A DNA stretch of 64,000 nucleotides from NCBI GenBank assembly GCA_963580455.1, contig OY756969.1:22850760-22914759 (forward strand), written 5' to 3'. This DNA is from Euonymus europaeus. Lineage: Eukaryota > Streptophyta > Magnoliopsida > Celastrales > Celastraceae. The notes beneath the pieces were generated by a model. That model was not told the DNA's origin and did no database searches. It worked only from the letters and a program-made list of their open reading frames with translations. The position numbers were made by a program, and so were the translations under genes. Of this stretch, positions 48,067 through 61,250 are shown in pieces (the stretch's first letter is position 1; each line of letters starts with the position of its first letter).

Positions 48067-49446
48067 GGCGCGAAATATGGTTTTTTACGTAAACGGTTTT
48101 ATGAATATCCGTTGACTCCGAGTTCTGAATTCGTTGATTTTTAGCTTGATTTCACACTACTTTTCGATCTCTACAATCCTGTTGTGTCGGTTTTTTATTT
48201 CAGAACTCGTGGCTAGTAGGTGTCATTTCACCTAGTTAGGCGCGAATTGTGGTTTCTTTACGTAAACGGTTTTATGAATATCCGATGACTCCGAGTTCTG
48301 AATTCGGTGATTTTTAGCTTGATTTCACACTACTTTTCGAGCTCTACAATTCTGGCATTTCGGTTTTTGATTTCAGAACTCGTGGCAAGTAGGTCTCGTT
48401 TCACCTAGTTTGCCGCGAATTGTCGTTTCTTTACGTAAACGGTTTTATGAATATATGTTGACTCCGAGTTCTGAATTCGGTGATTTTTATCTTGATTTCA
48501 CACTACTTTTAGGGCTCTAGAATCCTGGAGTTTCAGTTTTTGATTTCAAAACTCGTGGCTAGTAGGTCTTTTTTCACCTAGTTAGCCGCGAATTGTGGTT
48601 TTTTACGTAAACGGTTTTATGAATATCCGTTGACTCCGTGTTCTGAATTCGGTGATTTTTAGCTTGATTTCGCACTACTTTTAGAGCTCTAGAATCCTGG
48701 CGTTTCGGTTTTTGATTTTAAAACTCGTGGCTAGTAGGTCTCGTTTCAACTAGTTAGCCGCGAATTGTGGTTTTTTACGTAAACGGTTTTATGAATATCC
48801 AATGACTCCGAGTTCTGAATTCGGTGATTTTTAGCTTGATTTCACACTACTATTCGAGCTCTACAATCCTGGCGTTTCGGTTTTTGATTTCAGAACTCGT
48901 GGCGAGTAGGTCTCGTTTCACCTAGTTAGCCGCGAATTGTGGTTTCTTTACGTAAACGGTTTTATGAATATTTGTTGACTCCGACTTCTGAATTCGGTGA
49001 TTTTTAGCTTGATTTCACACTATTTTTTTATCTCTACAATCCTTATGTTTCGATTTTTGATTTCAGAACTCGTGGTTGGTAGGTCTCGTTTCACCTAGTT
49101 AGGCGCGAATTGTGGTTTCTTTACGTAAACGGTTTTATGAATATCCGTTGACTCCGAGTTCTGAATTCTGTGATTTTTAGCTTGATTTCACACTACTTTT
49201 AGAGCTCTAGAATCCTGGCGTTTCGATTTTTGATTTCAAAACACGTGGCTAGTAGGTCTCATTTCACCTAGTTAGCCGCGAATTGTGGTTTTTTACGTAA
49301 ACGGTTTTATGAATATCCGTTGACTCCGAGTTCTGAATTCGGTGATTTTTAGCTTGATTTCACATTACTTTTTGAGCTCTACAATACTCGCAATTCGGTT
49401 TTGGATTTCCAAACTCGTGGCTAGTAGGTCTCCTTTCACCTAGTTA
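48067..49446. repeat. 8-monomer higher-order repeat, copy 1
   Basis: Length is 1380 bp. Shared marks are GAAATATGG with GAATTCGTTGA; CAATTCTGGC with GGCAAGTAGG; TGCCGCGAATTG with ATATATGTTGACTCC; TCGCACTAC with TAGAGCTCTA; and TTTGTTGACTCCGACTTC. Six of the eight units match copy 2; the last two have been replaced. Confidence 0.85.
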
Positions 49447-50826
49447 GGCGCGAAATATGGTTTTTTACGTAAACGGTTTTATGAATATCCGTTGACTCCG
49501 AGTTCTGAATTCGTTGATTTTTAGCTTGATTTCACACTACTTTTCGTTCTCTACAATCCTGGGGTTTCGGTTTTTAATTTCAGAACTCGTGGCTAGTTGG
49601 TGTCGTTTCACCTAGTTAGGCGCGAATTGTGGTTTCTTTACGTAAACGGTTTTATGAATATCCGATGACTCCGAGTTCTGAATTCGGTGATTTTTAGCTT
49701 GATTTCACACTACTTTTCGAGCTCTACAATTCTGGCATTTCGGTTTTTGATTTCAGAACTCGTGGCAAGTAGGTCTCGTTTCACCTAGTTTGCCGCGAAT
49801 TGTGGTTTCTTTACGTAAACGGTTTTATGAATATATGTTGACTCCGAGTTCTGAATTCGGTGATTTTTATCTTGATTTCAAACTACTTTTAGGGCTCTAG
49901 AATCCTGTGGTTTCGGTTTTTGATTTCAAAACTCGTGGCTAGTATGTCTTTTTTCACCTAGTTTGCCGCGAATTGTGGTTTTTTACGTAAACGGTTTTAT
50001 GAATATCCGTTGACTCCGAGTTCTGAATTCGGTGATTTTTAGCTTGATTTCGCACTACTTTTAGAGCTCTAGAATCCTGGCGTTTCGGTTTTTGATTTCA
50101 AAACTCGTGGCTAGTAGGTCTCGTTTCACCTAGTTTGCCGCGAATTGTGGTTTTTTACGTAAACGGTTTTATGAATATCCGATGACTCCGAGTTCTGAAT
50201 TCGGTGATTTTTTGCTTGATTTCACACTACTTTTAGAGCTCTAGAATCCTGGCATTTCGGTTTTTGATTTCAAAACTCGTGGCTAGTAGGTCTCGTTTCA
50301 CCTAGTTAGCCGCGAATTGTGGTTTCTTTACGTAAACGGTTTTATGAATATTTGGTTGACTCCGACTTCTGAATTCGGTGATTTTTAGCTTGATTTCACA
50401 CTATTTTTCGATCTCTACAATCCTTACATTTCAATTTTTGATTTCAGAACTCGTGGTTGGTAGGTCTCGTTTCACCTAGTTAGGCGCGAATTGTGGTTTC
50501 TTTACGTAAACGGTTTTATGAATATCCGTTGACTCCGAGTTCTGAATTCGGTGACTTTTTGCTTGATTTCACACTACTTTTCGAGCTCTACAATCCTGGC
50601 GTGTCGTTTTTTTATTTCAGAACTCGTGGCGAGTAGGTGTCTTTTCACCTAGTTAGGCGCAAATTGTGGTTTCTTTACGTAAACGGTTTTATGAATATCC
50701 GATGACTCCGAGTTCTAAATTCGGTGATTTTTAGCTTGATTTCACACTACTTTTCAAGCTCTACAATCCTGGCATTTCGGTTTTTAATTTCAGAACTCGT
50801 GGCTAGTAGGTCTCGTTTCACCTAGC
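49447..50826. repeat. 8-monomer higher-order repeat, copy 2
   Basis: The same 1380-bp period. TGCCGCG junctions have spread to three successive units (49793 onward), which suggests local conversion. One unit has an extra G (ATTTGGTTGACTCC near 50348). The last two units are of the GTGACTTTTTGC and TTCAAGCTC types. Confidence 0.82.
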
Positions 50827-51346
50827 TAGCCGCGAATTGTGGTTTCTTTACGTAAACGGTTTTATGAATATTTCTTGACTCCGACTTCTGAATTCGGTGA
50901 TTTTTAGCTTGATTTCACACTACTTTTAGATCTCTACAATCCTGGAATTTCAATTTTTGATTTCAAAACTCGTGGCTAGTAGGTCTCGTTTCACCTAGTT
51001 AGGCGCGAATTGTAGTTTCTTTACGTAAACGGTTTTATGAATATCCGTTGACTCCGAGTTTTGAATTCGTTGATTTTTAGCTTGATTTCACACTAATTTT
51101 CGAGCTTTACAATCCTGTCATTTCGATTTTTGATTTCAGAACTTGTGGCTAGTGGGTCTCGTTTCACCTAGTTAGCCGCGAATTGTGGTTTTTTACGTAA
51201 ACGGTTTTATGAATATCCGTTGACTCCGAGTTCTGAATTCGGTGATTTTTAGCTTGATTTCACACTACTTTTCGAGCTCTACAATCCTGGCATTTTGGTT
51301 TTTGATTTCAGAACTCGTGGCTAGTAGGTCTCGTTTCACCTAGTTA

Positions 51347-53067
51347 GCCGCGAATTGTGGTTTCTTTACATAAACGGTTTTATGAATATCCGTTGACTCC
51401 GAGTTCTGAATTCGGTGATTTTTAGCTTGATTTCACACTACTTTTCGATCTCTAAAATCCTGTCATTTCGGTTTTTGATTTCAGAACTCGTGGCTAGTAG
51501 GTCTCGTTTCAGCTAGTAAGCCGAGAAATGTGGTTTTTTACGCAAACGGTTTTATGAATATCCGATGACTCCGAGTTCTGAATTCGGTGGTTTTTCGCTT
51601 GATTTCACACTACTTTTCGAGCTCTACAATCCTGGCGTCTCGGTATTTTATTTCAGAACTCGTGGCTAGTAGGTCTCGTTTCACCTAGTTAGGCGCGAAT
51701 TGCGGTTTCTGTACGTAAACGGTTTTATGAATATCCGTTGACTCCGAGTTGAATTCGGTGATTTTTAGCTTGATTTCAGACTACTTTTCGAGCTCTAAAA
51801 TTCTGGCGTTTCGGTTTTTGATTTCAGAACTTGTGGCTAGTGGGTCTCGTTTCACCTAGTTAGCCGCGAATTGTGGTTTTTTACGTAAACGGTTTTATGA
51901 ATATCCGTTGACTCCGAGTTCTGAATTCGGTGATTTTTAGCTTGACTTCACACTACTTTTCGAGCTCTACAATCCTGGCATCTCGGTTTTTTATTTCAGA
52001 ACTCGTGGCTAGTAGGTCTCGTTTCACCTAGTTAGGCGCGAATTGCGGTTTCTTTACGTAAACGGTTTTATGAATATCCGTTGACTCCGAGTTGAATTCG
52101 GCGATTTTTAGCTTGATTTCAGACTACTTTTCGAGCTCTAAAATCTTGGCGTTTCGGTTTTTGATTTCAGAACTTGTGGCTAGTGGGTCTCGTTTCATCT
52201 AGTTAGCCGCGAATTGTGGTTTTTTACGTAAACGGTTTTATGAATATCCGTTGACTCCGAGTTCTGAATTCGATGATTTTTAGCTTGACTTCACACTACT
52301 TTTCGAGCTCTACAATCCTGTTGTTTTGGTTTTTGATTTCAGAACTCGTGGATAGTAGGTCTCGTTTCACCTAGTTAGCCGCGAATTGTGGTTTCTTTAC
52401 GTAAACGCTTTTATGAATATCCGTTGACTCCGAGTTCTGAATTCGGTGATTTTTAGCTTGATTTCACACTACTTTACGAGCTCTTCAATCCTGATATTTC
52501 GGTTTTTGATTTCAGAACTCGTGGCTAGTAGGTCTCGTTTAACCTAGTTAGGCGCGAAATATGGTTTCTTTACGTAAACGGTTTTATGAATATCCGTTGA
52601 CTCCGAGTTCTGAATTCTGTGATTTTTAGCTTGATTTCACACTACTTTTAGAGCTCTAGAATCCTGGGGTTTCGGTTTTTGATTTCAAAACACGTGGCTA
52701 GTAGGTCTCATTTCACCTAGTTAGCCACGAATTGTTGTTTTTTACGTAAACGGTTTTATGAATATCCGTTGACTCCGAGTTCTGAATTCGGTGATTTTTA
52801 GCTTGATTTCACACTACTTTTCGAGCTCTACAATCCTCGCAATTCGGTTTTGGATTTCCGAACTCGTGGCTAGTAGGTCTCTTTTCACCTAGTTAGGCGC
52901 GAAATATTGTTTTTTACGTAAACGGTTTTATGAATATCCGTTGACTCCGAGTTCTGAATTCGTTGATTTTTAGCTTGATTTCACACTACTTTTCGATCTC
53001 TACATTCCTGTTGTGTCGGTTTTTTATTTCAGAACTCGTGGCTAGTAGGTGTCGTTTCACCTAGTTA
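51347..53067. repeat. 10-monomer segment copied from (or to) 46517-48238
   Basis: Marks match 46517-48238 in order at +4830: TTTACATAAACGG, GGTATTTTATTTC, GAGTTGAATTCGGTG (51747 against 46917), GAGTTGAATTCGGCG (52090 against 47260), CTGTTGTTTTGG, TACGAGCTCTTC, GAATTCTGTG, CCTCGCAATTCGG (52830 against 48001) and TGTTGTGTCGG. Confidence 0.88.
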
Positions 53068-53758
53068 GGCGCGAATTGTGGTTTCTTTACGTAAACGGTT
53101 TTATTTTTATCCGATGACTCGGAGTTCTGAATTCGGTGATTTTTATCTTGATTTCACACTAATTTTCTAGCTCTACAATCCTGGCGTTTCGGTTTTTGAT
53201 TTCAGAAATCGTGGCTAGTAGGTCTCGTTTCACCTAGTTAGCCGTGAATTGTGGTTTCTTTACGTAAACGGTTTTATGAATATTTCTTGATTCCGACTTC
53301 TGAATTCGGTGATTTTTAGCTTGATTTCACACTACTTTTAGATCTCTACAATCCTGGCATTTCGATTTTTGATTTCAAAACTCGTGGCTAGTAGGTCTCA
53401 TTTCACCTAGTTAGGCGCGAATTGTAGTTTCTTTACGTAAACGGTATTATGAATATCCGTTGACTCCGAGTTCTGAATTCGTTGATTTTTAGCTTGATTT
53501 CACACTAATTTTCGAGCTTTACAATCCTGTCATTTCGGTTTTTGATTTCAGAACTTGTGGCTAGTGGGTCTCGTTTCACCTAGTTAGCCGCGAATTGTGG
53601 TTTTTTACGTAAACGGTTTTATGAATATCCGTTGACTCCGAGTTCTGAATTCGGTGATTTTTAGCTTGACTTCGCACTACTTTTCGAGCTCTACAATCCT
53701 GGCATCTCGGTTTTTTATTTCAGAACTCGTGGCTAGTAGGTCTCGTTTCACCTAGTTA

Positions 53759-54450
53759 GGCGCGAATTGCGGTTTCTTTACGTAAACGGTTTTATGAATA
53801 TCCGATGACTCCGAGTTCTGAATTCGGTGGTTTTTTTCTTGATTTCACAACACTTTTCGAGCTCTCCAATCCTGTCTTTTCGGTTTTTTATTTCAGAACT
53901 CTTGGCTAGTAGGTCTCATTTCACCTAGTTAGGCGCGAATTGTGGTTTCTTTACGTAAACGGTTTTATGAATATCCGATAACTCCGAGTTCTTAATTCGG
54001 TGATTTTTAGCTTGATTTCACACTACTTTTCGAGCTCTATAATCCTGGTGTCTCGGTTTTTTATTTCAGAACTCGTGGCTAGTAGGTCTCGTTTCATCTA
54101 GTTAGGCGCGAATTGCGGTATCTTTACGTAAACGGTTTTATGAATATTTGTTGACTCCGAGTTTCGAATTCGGTGATTTTTAGCTTGATTTCACACTACT
54201 TTTTGAGCTCTACAATCCTGGCATTTCGGTTTTTTATTTCAGAACTCGTGGCTAGTAGGTCTCGTTTCACCTAGTTAGCCGCGAATTGTGGTTTCTTTAC
54301 GTAAACGGTTTTATGAATATTTGTTGACTCCGAGTTCTGAATTCGGTGATTTTTATCTTGATTTCACACTACTTTTAGGGCTCTAGAATCCTGGAGTTTC
54401 GGTTTTTGATTTCAAAACTCGTGGCTAGTAGGTCTTTTTTCACCTAGTTA
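53759..54450. repeat. 4-monomer segment matching 40307-40998, 13.45 kb away
   Basis: CACAACACTTTTCG with CTCTCCAATCC, CCGATAACTCC with GAGTTCTTAATTC, GAGTTTCGAATTC and TTAGGGCTCTAG follow in 7-mer order at a spacing of 13452 bp. The first unit is chimeric: its start (GCGCGAATTGCGG) fits the preceding subfamily. Confidence 0.82.
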
Positions 54451-54965
54451 GCCGCGAATTGTGGTTTTTTACGTAACGGTTTTATGAATATCCGTTGACT
54501 CCGAGTTCTGAATTCGGTGATTTTTAGCTTGATTTGGCACTACTTTTACAGCTCTAGAATCCTGGAGTTTCGGTTTTTGATTTCAAAACTCGTGGCTAGT
54601 AGGTCTCGTTTCACCTAGTTAGCCGCGAATTGTGGTTTTTTACGTAAACGGTTTTATGAATATCCATTTACTCCGAGTTCTGAATTCGGTGATTTTTAAC
54701 TTGATTTCACACTACTTTTCGAGCTCTACAATCCTGGCATTTTGGTTTTGGATTTCAGAACTCGTGGCTAGTAGGTCTCGTTTCACCTAGTTAGGCGCGA
54801 AATGTGGTTTTTTACGTAAACGGTTTTATGAATATCCGTTAACTCCGAGTTCTGAATTCGGTGATTTTTAGCTTGATTTCACACTACTTTTCGAGCTCTA
54901 CAATCCTGGCTTGTCGGTTTTTTATTTTAGAACTCGTGGCTAGTAGGTGTCGTTTCACCTAGTTA

Positions 54966-55828
54966 GGCGCGAATTGTGGTTTCTTTACGTAAACGGTTTT
55001 ATGAATATCCGATGACTCCGAGTTCTGAATTCGGTGATTTTTAGCTTGATTTCACACTACTTTTCGAGCTCTACAATTCTGGCATTTCGGTTTTTGATTT
55101 CAGAACTCGTGGCAAGTAGGTCTCGTTTCACCTAGTTAGCCGCGAATTGTGGTTTCTTTACGTAAACGGTTTTATGAATATATGTTGACTCCGAGTTCTG
55201 AATTCGGTGATTTTTATCTTGATTTCACACTACTTTTAGGGCTCTAGAATCCTGGAGTTTCGGTTTTTGATTTCAAAACTCGTGGCTAGTAGGTCTGTTT
55301 TCACCTAGTTAGCCGCGAATTGTGGTTTTTTACGTAAACGGTTTTATGAATATCCGTTGACTTCGAGTTCTGAATTCGGTGATTTTTAGCTTGATTTCGC
55401 ACTACTTTTAGAGCTCTAGAATCCTGGCGTTTCGGTTTTTGATTTCAAAACTCGTGGCTAGTAGGTCTCGTTTCACCTAGTTAGCCGCGAATTGTGGTTT
55501 TTTACGTAAACGGTTTTATGAATATCCGATGACTCCGAGTTCTGAATTCGGTGATTTTTAGCTTGATTTCACACTACTTTTCGAGCTCTACAATCCTGGC
55601 ATTTCGGTTTTTGATTTCAGAACTCGTGCCAAGTAGGTCTCGTTTCACCTAGTTAGCCGCGAATTGTGGTTTCTTTACGTAAACGGTTTTATGAATATTT
55701 GTTGACTCCGACTTCTGAATTCGGTGATTTGTAGCTTGATTTCACACTATTTTTCGATCTCTACAATCCTTACGTTTCGATTTTTGATTTCAGAACTCGT
55801 GGTTGGTAGGTCTCGTTTCACCTAGTTA
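54966..55828. repeat. Internal 5-mer, first copy
   Basis: The order is CAATTCTGGC with GGCAAG; ATATATGTTGACTCC with TTAGGGCTCTAG; GACTTCGAG with TCGCACTAC; CCGATGACTCC with GTGCCAAG; and TTTGTTGACTCCGACTTC with GATTTGTAGC. It repeats at +863. Confidence 0.9.
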
Positions 55829-56689
55829 GGCGCGAATTGTGGTTTCTTTACGTAAACGGTTTTATGAATATCCGTTGACTCCGAGTTCTGAATTCGGTGA
55901 TTTTTAGCATGATTTCACACTACTTTTCGAGCTCTACAATTCTGGCATTTCGGTTTTTGATTTCAGAACTCGTGGCAAGTAGGTCTCGTTTCACCTAGTT
56001 AGCCGCGAATTGTGGTTTCTTTACGTAAACGGTTTTATGAATATATGTTGACTCCGAGTTCTGAATTCGGTGATTTTTATCTTGATTTCACACTACTTTT
56101 AGGGCTCTAGAATCCTGGAGTTTCGGTTTTTGATTTCAAAACTCGTGGCTAGTAGGTCTGTTTTCACCTAGTTAGCCGCGAATTGTGGTTTTTTACGTAA
56201 ACGGTTTTATGAATATCCGTTGACTTCGAGTTCTGAATTCGGTGATTTTTAGCTTGATTTCGCACTACTTTTAGAGCTCTAGAATCCTGGCATTTCGGTT
56301 TTTGATTTCAAAACTCGTGGCTAGTAGGTCTCGTTTCACCTAGTTAGCCGCGAATTGTGGTTTTTTACGTAAACGGTTTTATGAATATCCGATGACTCCG
56401 AGTTCTGAATTCGGTGATTTTTAGCTTGATTTCACACTACTTTTCGAGCTCTACAATCCTGGCATTTCGGTTTTTGATTTCAGAACTCGTGCCAAGTAGG
56501 TCTCGTTTCACCTAGTTAGCCGCGAATTGTGGTTTCTTTACGTAAACGGTTTTATGAATATTTGTTGACTCCGACTTCTGAATTCGGTGATTTGTAGCTT
56601 GATTTCACACTATTTCGATCTCTACAATCCTTACGTTTCGATTTTTGATTTCAGAACTCGTGGTTGGTAGGTCTCGTTTCACCTAGTTA
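55829..56689. repeat. Internal 5-mer, second copy
   Basis: The same five units, nearly identical; its last unit has lost TT (CACTATTTCGATC). The first unit has CCGTTGACTCC and TTTTTAGCATG in place of CCGATGACTCC and TTTTTAGCTTG, so the join with the following segment's lead unit lies in that monomer. Confidence 0.9.
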
Positions 56690-57899
56690 GGCGCGAATTG
56701 TGGTTTCTTTACGTAAACGGTTTTATAAATATCCGTTGACTCCGAGTTCTGAATTCGGTGACTTTTTGCTTGATTTCGCACTACTTTTCGAGCTCTACAA
56801 TCCTGGCGTGTCGTTTTTTTATTTCAGAGCTCGTGGCGAGTAGGTGTCGTTTTACCTAGTTAGGCGCGAATTGTGGTTTCTTTACGTAAACGGTTTTACG
56901 AATATCCGTTGACTCCGAGTTCTGAATTCGGTGATTTTTTGCTTGATTTCACACTACTTTTCGAGCTCTACAATCCTGGTGTGTCGGTTTTTTATTTCAG
57001 AACTCGTGGCTAGTAGGTGTCATTTCACCTAGTTAGGCGCGAATTGTGGTTTCTTTACGTAAACGGTTTTATGAATATCCGATGACTCCGAGTTCTGAAT
57101 TCGGTGATTTTTAGTTTGATTTCACACTACTTTTCAAGCTCTACAATCCTGGAATTTCGGTTTTTAATTTCAGAACTCGTGGCTAGTAGGTCTCGTTTCA
57201 CCTAGCTAGCCGCGAATTGTGGTTTCTTTACGTAAACGGTTTTATGAATATTTCTTGACTCCGACTTCTGAATTCGGTGATTTTTAGCTTGATTTCACAC
57301 TACTTTTAGATCTCTACAATCCTGGCATTTCGATTTTTGATTTCAGAACTCGTGGCTAGTAGGTCTCGTTCCACCTAGTTAGGCGCGAATTGTAGTTTCT
57401 TTACGTAAACGGTTTTATGAATATCCGTTGACTCCGAGTTCGGAATTCATTGATTTTTAGCTTGATTTCACACTAATTTTCGAGCTTTACAATCCTGTCA
57501 TTTCGGTTTTTGATTTCAGAACTTGTGGCTAGTGGGTCTCGTTTCACCTAGTTAGCCGCGAATTGTGGTTTTTTACGTAAACGGTTTTATGAATATCCGT
57601 TGACTCCGAGTTCTGAATTCGGTGATTTTTAGCTTGATTTCACACTACTTTTTGAGCTCTACAATCCTGGAATTTTGGTTTTTGATTTCAGAACTCGTGG
57701 CTAGTAGGTCTCGTTTCACCTAGTTAGCCGCGAATTGTGGTTTCTTTACATAAACGGTTTTATGAATATCCGTTGACTCCGAGTTCTGAATTCGGTGATT
57801 TTTAGCTTGATTTCACACTACTTTTCGATCTCTACAATCCTGTCATTTCGGTTTTTGATTTCAGAACTCGTGGCTAGTAGGTCTCGTTTCAGCTAGTAA

Positions 57900-60488
57900 G
57901 CCGAGAAATGTGGTTTTTTACGTAAACGGTTTTATGAATATCCGATGACTCCGAGTTCTGAATTCGGTGATTTTTAGCTTGATTTGGCACTACTTTTACA
58001 GCTCTAGAATCCTGGCGTTTCGGTTTTTGATTTCAAAACTCGTGGCTAGTAGGTCTCGTTTCACCTAGTTAGCCGCGAATTGTGGTTTTTTACGTAAACG
58101 GTTTTATGAATATCCATTTACTCCGAGTTCTGAATTCGGTGATTTTTAACTTGATTTCACACTACTTTTCGAGCTCTACAATCCTGGCATTTTGGTTTTG
58201 GATTTCAGAACTCGTGGCTAGTAGGTCTCGTTTCACCTAGTTAGGCGCGAAATGTGGTTTTTTACGTAAACGGTTTTATGAATATCCGTTAACTCCGAGT
58301 TCTGAATTCGGTGATTTTTAGCTTGATTTCACACTACTTTTCGAGCTCTACAATCCTGGCTTGTCGGTTTTTTATTTTAGAACTCGTGGCTAGTAGGTGT
58401 CGTTTCACCTAGTTAGGCGCGAATTGTGGTTTCTTTACGTAAACGGTTTTATGAATATCCGATGACTCCGAGTTCTGAATTCGGTGATTTTTAGCTTGAT
58501 TTCACACTACTTTTCGAGCTCTACAATTCTGGCATTTCGGTTTTTGATTTCAGAACTCGTGGCAAGTAGGTCTCGTTTCACCTAGTTAGCCGTGAATTGT
58601 GGTTTCTTTACGTAAACGGTTTTATGAATATATGTTGACTCCGAGTTCTGAATTCGGTGATTTTTATCTTGATTTCACACTACTTTTAGGGCTCTAGAAT
58701 CCTGGAGTTTCGGTTTTTGATTTCAAAACTCGTGGCTAGTAGGTCTGTTTTCACCTAGTTAGCCGCGAATTGTGGTTTTTTACGTAAACGGTTTTATGAA
58801 TATCCGTTGACTTCGAGTTCTGAATTCGGTGATTTTTAGCTTGATTTCGCACTACTTTTAGAGCTCTAGAATCCTGGCGTTTCGGTTTTTGATTTCAAAA
58901 CTCGTGGCTAGTAGGTCTCGTTTCACCTAGTTAGCCGCGAATTGTGGTTTTTTACGTAAACGGTTTTATGAATATCCGATGACTCCGAGTTCTGAATTCG
59001 GTGATTTTTAGCTTGATTTCACACTACTTTTCGAGCTCTACAATCCTGGCATTTCGGTTTTTGATTTCAGAACTCGTGCCAAGTAGGTCTCGTTTCACCT
59101 AGTTAGCCGCGAATTGTGGTTTCTTTACGTAAACGGTTTTATGAATATTTGTTGACTCCGACTTCTGAATTCGGTGATTTGTAGCTTGATTTCACACTAT
59201 TTTTCGATCTCTACAATCCTTACGTTTCGATTTTTGATTTCAGAACTCGTGGTTGGTAGGTCTCGTTTCACCTAGTTAGGCGCGAATTGTGATTTCTTTA
59301 CGTAAACGGTTTTATGAATATCCGTTGACTCCGAGTTCTGAATTCGGTGACTTTTTGCTTGATTTCGCACTACTTTTCGAGCTCTACAATCCTGGCGTGT
59401 CGTTTTTTTATTTCAGAGCTCGTGGCGAGTAGGTGTCGTTTTACCTAGTTAGGCGCGAATTGTGGTTTCTTTACGTAAACGGTTTTACGAATATCCGTTG
59501 ACTCCGAGTTCTGAATTCGGTGATTTTTTGCTTGATTTCACACTACTTTTCGAGCTCTACAATCCTGGTGTGTCGGTTTTTTATTTCAGAACTCGTGGCT
59601 AGTAGGTGTCGTTTCACCTAGTTAGGCGCGAATTGTGGTTTCTTTACGTAAACGGTTTTATGAATATCCGATGACTCCGAGTTCTGAATTCGGTGATTTT
59701 TAGCTTGATTTCACACTACTTTTCAAGCTCTACAATCCTGGAATTTCGGTTTTTAATTTCAGAACTCGTGGCTAGTAGGTCTCGTTTCACCTAGCTAGCC
59801 GCGAATTGTGGTTTCTTTACGTAAACGGTTTTATGAATATTTCTTGACTCCGACTTCTGAATTCGGTGATTTTTAGCTTGATTTCACACTACTTTTAGAT
59901 CTCTACAATCCTGGCATTTCGATTTTTGATTTCAGAACTCGTGGCTAGTAGGTCTCGTTCCACCTAGTTAGGCGCGAATTGTAGTTTCTTTACGTAAACG
60001 GTTTTATGAATATCCGTTGACTCCGAGTTCGGAATTCATTGATTTTTAGCTTGATTTCACACTAATTTTCGAGCTTTACAATCCTGTCATTTCGGTTTTT
60101 GATTTCAGAACTTGTGGCTAGTGGGTCTCGTTTCACCTAGTTAGCCGCGAATTGTGGTTTTTTACGTAAACGGTTTTATGAATATCCGTTGACTCCGAGT
60201 TCTGAATTCGGTGATTTTTAGCTTGATTTCACACTACTTTTTGAGCTCTACAATCCTGGAATTTTGGTTTTTGATTTCAGAACTCGTGGCTAGTAGGTCT
60301 CGTTTCACCTAGTTAGCCGCGAATTGTGGTTTCTTTACATAAACGGTTTTATGAATATCCGTTGACTCCGAGTTCTGAATTCGGTGATTTTTAGCTTGAT
60401 TTCACACTACTTTTCGATCTCTACAATCCTGTCATTTCGGTTTTTGATTTCAGAACTCGTGGCTAGTAGGTCTCGTTTCAGCTAGTAA
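57900..60488. repeat. 15-monomer higher-order repeat, copy 2 of the 54.45 kb block
   Basis: Length is 2589 bp. It matches copy 1 almost base for base apart from having one 5-mer (58416 onward) instead of two. The first unit is a junction chimera: AAGCCGAGAAATG and CCGATGACTCC from the end of copy 1, then GATTTGGCACTAC from its beginning. That is the expected scar of an unequal crossover between paired monomers. Confidence 0.92.
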
Positions 60489-61250
60489 GCCGAGAAATGT
60501 GGTTTTTTACGTAAACGGTTTTATGAATATCCGATGACTCCGAGTTCTGAATTCGGTGGTTTTTAGCTTGATTTCACACTACTTTTCGAGCTCTACAATC
60601 CTGGCGTCTCGGTATTTTATTTCAGAACTCGTGGCTAGTAGGTCTCGTTTCACCTAGCTAGCCGCGAATTGTGGTTTCTTTACGTAAACGGTTTTATGAA
60701 TATTTGTTGACTCCGACTTCTGAATTCGGTGATTTGTAGCTTGATTTCACACTATTTTTCGATCTCTACAGTCCTTACGTTTCGATTTTTGATTTCAGAA
60801 CTCGTGGTTGGTAGGTCTCGTTTCACCTAGTTAGGCGCGAATTGTGGTTTCTTTACGTAAACGGTTTTATGAATATCCGTTGACTCCGAGTTCTGAATTC
60901 GGTGACTTTTTGCTTGATTTCGCACTACTTTTCGAGCTCTACAATCCTGGCGTGTCGTTTTTTTATTTCAGAGCTCGTGGCGAGTAGGTGTCGTTTTACC
61001 TAGTTAGGCGCGAATTGTGGTTTCTTTACGTAAACGGTTTTACGAATATCCGTTGACTCCGAGTTCTGAATTCGGTGATTTTTTGCTTGATTTCACACTA
61101 CTTTTCGAGCTCTACAATCCTGGTGTGTCGGTTTTTTATTTCAGAACTCGTGGCTAGTAGGTGTCGTTTCACCTAGTTAGGCGCGAATTGTGGTTTCTTT
61201 ACGTAAACGGTTTTATGAATATCCGATGACTCCGAGTTCTGAATTCGGTG
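60489..61250. repeat. Start of a further partial turn
   Basis: After one GGTATTTTATTTC unit, three to four units (GACTTCTG with GATTTGTAGC, GGTGACTTTTTGC, ACGAATATCC, CCGATGACTCC) repeat those at about 59.1-59.7 kb at +1555, nine units minus 2. The series breaks inside a monomer at about 61260, where CTTGACTTCACAC appears. Confidence 0.82.

Larger units (their letters stand above)
54451..57899. repeat. 20-monomer higher-order repeat, copy 1
   Basis: Marks shared with copy 2 at +3450 include GATTTGGCACTAC (54531), CTGGCTTGTCGG, ATATATGTTGACTCC and CTCGTGCCAAG (55626). Later marks lie at +2589, such as CGGAATTCATTG (57441). The change of 861 bp equals one five-monomer segment, present twice here and once in copy 2. 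Confidence 0.92.

Noticed and set aside
54451..60488. Assembly artefact producing the large near-identical duplication
   Set aside because: The copies differ by a whole 5-mer, by a TT loss and by single bases, and the junction monomer is a logical crossover product. Collapse or false duplication cannot be fully excluded without read depth.
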